DNA of 9,290 nucleotides, taken from NCBI GenBank assembly GCA_003508565.1, contig DNUI01000020.1, positions 1 through 9,290 on the forward strand, written 5' to 3'. Below the pieces are notes generated by a model. That model was not told the origin of the DNA. It did not search any database and saw nothing but the letters and a program-made list of their open reading frames with translations. Below, piece by piece: positions 6,525 through 9,290 of this stretch (positions are counted from its first letter, which is position 1; every line of letters starts with the position of its first letter). This DNA is from Syntrophaceae bacterium (GTDB lineage: Bacteria; Desulfobacterota; Syntrophia; Syntrophales; UBA2185). Both the position numbers and the translations under genes were made by a program.

Positions 6525-8579
6525 ATGTTTAAAAAAATTCTCATAGCAAATCGAGGTGAAATAGCGATACGCATCGCCGGGACCTGCAAACGGATGAACA
6601 TCAAAACGGTGGCCGTGTATTCACAGGTTGGGTCCCGTTCTCTCCACGTCAGAGAAGCCGATGAATCGGTCTACCTCGGAGGTTCCCGGCCGGAGGAGTC
6701 GTATCTGGCAAAAGAAAAAATTATTGACGCCGCCCTTTCCCACGGCTGCCAGGCGATCCATCCCGGATACGGATTTCTATCGGAGAATGCAGAATTTGTC
6801 GATATGGTCACCAAAGCAGGCCTCGTGTTTATCGGTCCTCCGGCGGACGTTATCAGGACGCTGGGTGATAAAATGACAGCCAAGACGTTCGCAGAAAAGC
6901 TGGGCATCCCCATAAAGTCCGGACCCAAGGAATGCCTTACGTCGATCACGGAGGCGGTAAAGATTGCTCAGCAGCTCGGATTTCCTTTGATGTTACGGCC
7001 GGCCCGTGCCGGAGGGGGAAGAGGCATACGCGTAGTGGAATATAAATCTGATTTGCGTTCTGCCGTGGAAGCCTGTCAGAACGAGGCACGAAAGGCATTT
7101 GGAAACGATGAGTTTTTTCTCGAGCGCTTCATTAAGAGGATCCGGCATATTGAAATACAGATCATCGCCGATAACTATGGGAATGTCATTCATCTGGGAG
7201 AGAGAGAATGCTCAATCCAGAGGCGCTATCAAAAAATCATCGAGGAAAGCCCCTCAACGGCTGTTGACGATGCCCTGCGCGAGCGCATGGGGGTGATGGC
7301 GTGCAATCTTGCCAGGGAGGCAGGCTATACAAACGCGGGAACCGTTGAGTTTATTCTGGACGATTCGGATAAGAGCATCTATTTTCTGGAAATGAATACG
7401 CGCCTTCAGGTAGAGCACCCTGTAACCGAGATGATCACCCGTCTCGATCTTGTGGAACTCCAGCTTCGCATCGCTGCGGGAGAAAAACTTCCCTTCCGGC
7501 AGCAAGATACCATCAGAACCGGATGGGCTATTGAAGCGCGGATCTGTGCGGAGGACCCTACCCGGAATTTTCTGCCTGTCACTGGCATGATAACGCGGTA
7601 CGCGACAGCCCGAATAAGGAATGTCCGGATTGACAGCAGCATAGAGGCAGGAAGCTTTGTAAGCACTCATTACGATTCGCTGCTGGCCAAGGTAATCTCA
7701 TGGGGTGAAACAAGGAAGGAAGCAATTGAATCGCTTGTGCAGGCGCTGAACGCGTTTCACATCGAGGGATTGATCACGAATGTTGACTTCGTGAATTCCG
7801 TGCTCAATCACCCGTCATTTATCGCGGGTGACCTCTCGACGGATTTCATTGATGAACACTATGACCACGGCCAAATGAAGCTGTCTCCTCCCGAAGAATG
7901 GCTTCACTACATGGCAATGGCCGCGACAATCATTTATCATAATCGGCAGTCTCTCGTCCATGAATCACTAAAGCCTATGATCGCGAAGGTGGGCGCACCG
8001 CACCATTCAAAAGGCCAATTCACTTACATGGTAAAAGGAGATGGTGTAGTTTTTGAATTGCGCCTTATTATGAATCAGGCGCCTCGAAGTTGGTCCGTGA
8101 TGGTAGATGGACGAAAATACCAGGTTGTTACTCCTGAATTTGAGTTTTACCGGCGTAGAATCAAACTCAGGATCGACGGGAAAACCCAATTCTTCCATAC
8201 GAAATATAAAGAAAATAACATATGGGTGGCCTACCGTGGCACTACTCGTGTTTTTGGCATATATAGTTCTCTTGAATGGAAACTTTTATACCACGTGCCG
8301 AAGCCGAAAAAAGTGCCTCCCGAGGATGTCGTTCGCTGTCCCATGCCTGGGATGGTCGTCGCTATCCTGGTAAAGAAAGGGGATCGTATCTATCGAGGAC
8401 AGGATCTCGTAAGCATAGAATCCATGAAGATGGAAAGCTTCGTTGCATCTCCCAGTGACGGTCAGGTAGAAAAGGTTCATGTTTCTCCGGGACAGGCTGT
8501 CGAAACGGGAGATATTCTTATCAAGCTCAAAATTGATCTGATGACCTCCGAGGAGGACCTGGATATTTTCTACGGGTAG
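6525..8579 (+). CDS. Acyl-CoA carboxylase biotin carboxylase/biotin carrier (alpha) subunit, PccA type
   Basis: This 684-residue protein carboxylates its own biotin with ATP and bicarbonate and hands the carboxyl group to the beta subunit encoded upstream. Residues 1-445 are the biotin carboxylase: ILIANRGEIA at the N-terminus, ATP-grasp with Lys116 (GDKMTAK), Lys237 (QRRYQK), Glu289 and the catalytic loop EMNTRLQVEH (289-298), and Arg339. About 455-595 fits the beta-rich linker (BT domain) that docks the alpha subunit on the beta subunit in propionyl-CoA carboxylase. The last 80 residues are the biotinyl domain, with ESMKM and biotin-accepting Lys635. The glycine-rich loop is odd: MLRPARAGGGRG (156-167) has Arg158 for the usual ATP-binding Lys and two fewer glycines. 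An in-frame ATG at 6459 lies inside the previous gene; the ATG at 6525 was chosen because AAAGGAG precedes it and the protein then begins MFKKILIANRGE, as in the family. Last gene of the operon. Confidence 0.93.
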   Translation: MFKKILIANRGEIAIRIAGTCKRMNIKTVAVYSQVGSRSLHVREADESVYLGGSRPEESYLAKEKIIDAALSHGCQAIHPGYGFLSENAEFVDMVTKAGLVFIGPPADVIRTLGDKMTAKTFAEKLGIPIKSGPKECLTSITEAVKIAQQLGFPLMLRPARAGGGRGIRVVEYKSDLRSAVEACQNEARKAFGNDEFFLERFIKRIRHIEIQIIADNYGNVIHLGERECSIQRRYQKIIEESPSTAVDDALRERMGVMACNLAREAGYTNAGTVEFILDDSDKSIYFLEMNTRLQVEHPVTEMITRLDLVELQLRIAAGEKLPFRQQDTIRTGWAIEARICAEDPTRNFLPVTGMITRYATARIRNVRIDSSIEAGSFVSTHYDSLLAKVISWGETRKEAIESLVQALNAFHIEGLITNVDFVNSVLNHPSFIAGDLSTDFIDEHYDHGQMKLSPPEEWLHYMAMAATIIYHNRQSLVHESLKPMIAKVGAPHHSKGQFTYMVKGDGVVFELRLIMNQAPRSWSVMVDGRKYQVVTPEFEFYRRRIKLRIDGKTQFFHTKYKENNIWVAYRGTTRVFGIYSSLEWKLLYHVPKPKKVPPEDVVRCPMPGMVVAILVKKGDRIYRGQDLVSIESMKMESFVASPSDGQVEKVHVSPGQAVETGDILIKLKIDLMTSEEDLDIFYG

Positions 8580-8714
8580 GAAGGAAGTATTCAAACTCAA
8601 CAACCGCGCTCAATGTATCCGCATATGCACTATCACGGAACTGTTTTTCAGATTGTGCCGATTGACTTTTTCCTCCGGATCAATTAGAGACGCCTAAAAA
8701 AACAGGGGTGCCAA
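8580..8714 (+). promoter_or_regulatory. Spacer after the operon, with a possible rdgC promoter
   Basis: This 135-bp non-coding gap holds TTGACT (8662-8667, five of six -35 matches), then a 17-bp spacer and TAGAGA (8685-8690, only three of six -10 matches). An AGGGG ribosome site (8703-8707) lies seven bases before the next ATG. No hairpin followed by a T-run is visible after 8579, so the upstream operon has no recognisable intrinsic terminator here, and some read-through is possible. GCATATGC at 8621-8628 is a short palindrome of no evident meaning. Confidence 0.3.
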
Positions 8715-9290
8715 ATGGGTTTCTTAAAAGGTTCGATGAGCTTTTCACAGTATCGGGTAGAGGGCGAACTTTCGTCGGATTTCAGTACGATGTTCGACAC
8801 GCAGCTCAAAAAATGCTCCTTTCCCGATTTTATTGGCGGGGCGGCAGAAAAGGCCATCGGCTGGACCGATATAGGAGATCCGCTCGATACCGGCTTTGCC
8901 TTCGCGAAATACAATTTCGGAAACTACCTGATATTCTCGCTGCGTATCGACAGGAAGATCATTCCCCCTTCACTGCTCAGGGTAAAACGCCTCCAGGCGG
9001 AGAAGGATTTTGTTGCGAAACGGGACATCAAAAAGATTTACAAGACACAGAGGGAGGAGATAAAAGACGCGGTACGAAGCGATCTATTGAAAAAGGTTCC
9101 GCCCACCCCCTCCTTCTTTGAGATATGCTGGCACCCTCAGGGGAAAAGACTTCTTTTTTCCGGTCTTTCCGATAAGATGTTTGACGACTTTCATGGTCTC
9201 TTTAAAGAGTCTTTCAACGTTACCCTCCATCCTTTTTTGCCCTGGGATCCACAGCATCTAAGCCTTGATTTCAAGGAAAAATTTGCCACG
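8715..9290 (+). CDS. rdgC: Recombination-associated protein RdgC-like, 3' end beyond the window
   Basis: The reading frame from the ATG at 8715 stays open for 192 codons to the right edge, so the gene is partial. The opening MGFLKGSMSFSQYRVEGEL, the segment IGWTDIGDPLDTGFAF (48-63), LRIDRKIIPPSLLR (76-89), a charged helix ending in REEIKDAVRSDLLKK (113-127) and LLFSGLSDKMFDDF (146-159) match the pattern of RdgC-like proteins of deltaproteobacteria. RdgC of gamma- and betaproteobacteria is a ring-shaped dimeric double-stranded DNA-binding protein that modulates RecA; the usual length is about 300 residues or less, so roughly a third would lie outside. It has its own ribosome site and candidate promoter, and its role is unrelated to the upstream catabolic operon. 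A different, shorter frame over 8708-9121 is a shadow. Assigned from remembered family patterns, not by alignment. Confidence 0.75.
   Translation, partial: MGFLKGSMSFSQYRVEGELSSDFSTMFDTQLKKCSFPDFIGGAAEKAIGWTDIGDPLDTGFAFAKYNFGNYLIFSLRIDRKIIPPSLLRVKRLQAEKDFVAKRDIKKIYKTQREEIKDAVRSDLLKKVPPTPSFFEICWHPQGKRLLFSGLSDKMFDDFHGLFKESFNVTLHPFLPWDPQHLSLDFKEKFAT

Noticed and set aside
8639..8653. CTGTTTTTCAG as an SOS (LexA-like) box before the rdgC-like gene
   Set aside because: The CTG and CAG halves are only five bases apart, which fits no LexA box spacing I know, and rdgC is not generally an SOS gene.
8708..9121. Plus-strand frame starting at GTG 8708
   Set aside because: It is offset from the rdgC-like frame at 8715, ends inside it, and its translation is compositionally odd; the 8715 frame has the ribosome site and family motifs.

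Overview
The window looks like a chromosomal segment of a Gram-negative anaerobe, most likely a deltaproteobacterium in the broad sense (Syntrophales, Syntrophobacterales or Desulfobacterota type). This placement is an inference. It rests on the style of the proteins (a propionyl-CoA-carboxylase-type pair with biotin carboxylase and biotin carrier on one chain, duplicated iron-type alcohol dehydrogenases, an RdgC of the MGFLxGS type) and on a palindromic intergenic repeat of a kind common in such genomes. No marker gene is present to fix the taxon.

Layout. Positions 1-264 hold no convincing gene; they contain a 76-bp palindromic repeat (42-117) and a separate 18-bp palindrome (131-148). A minus-strand gene (265-678) encodes a small zinc-ribbon protein with a tandem ten-residue repeat. 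A 144-bp divergent spacer carries a good minus-strand promoter and a weaker plus-strand one. A tight plus-strand operon then runs from 823 to 8579 with gaps of 43, 8, 12, 12 and 10 bp: a zinc alcohol dehydrogenase, an SCP2-like lipid-binding protein, two tandem paralogous iron-type alcohol dehydrogenases, an acyl-CoA carboxylase carboxyltransferase (beta) subunit and the biotin carboxylase/biotin carrier (alpha) subunit. After a 135-bp gap, an rdgC-like gene starts at 8715 and runs off the right edge.

How the genes may work together. The two carboxylase subunits form a complete biotin-dependent acyl-CoA carboxylase of the alpha/beta type. The three dehydrogenase-fold proteins point to alcohol, aldehyde or ketone redox chemistry. 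The SCP2-like protein suggests a hydrophobic or acyl-CoA-like ligand. A plausible reading is a catabolic operon in which an alcohol or ketone is oxidised, and the acid is activated elsewhere and carboxylated as its CoA ester. No aldehyde dehydrogenase, CoA ligase, mutase or regulator lies in the window, so the substrate cannot be named.

The most striking detail is in the first iron-type dehydrogenase. Compared with the copy directly downstream it has lost two of the four residues that bind the catalytic metal (Asp to Ile192, His to Pro275) and has several other changes in conserved motifs, while its reading frame is intact. It may be a metal-free enzyme with changed chemistry or a non-catalytic partner of the second copy. 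The biotin carboxylase also has an unusual ATP-grasp glycine-rich loop, and the carboxyltransferase carries Ile at the position known to set acyl-CoA chain-length preference.
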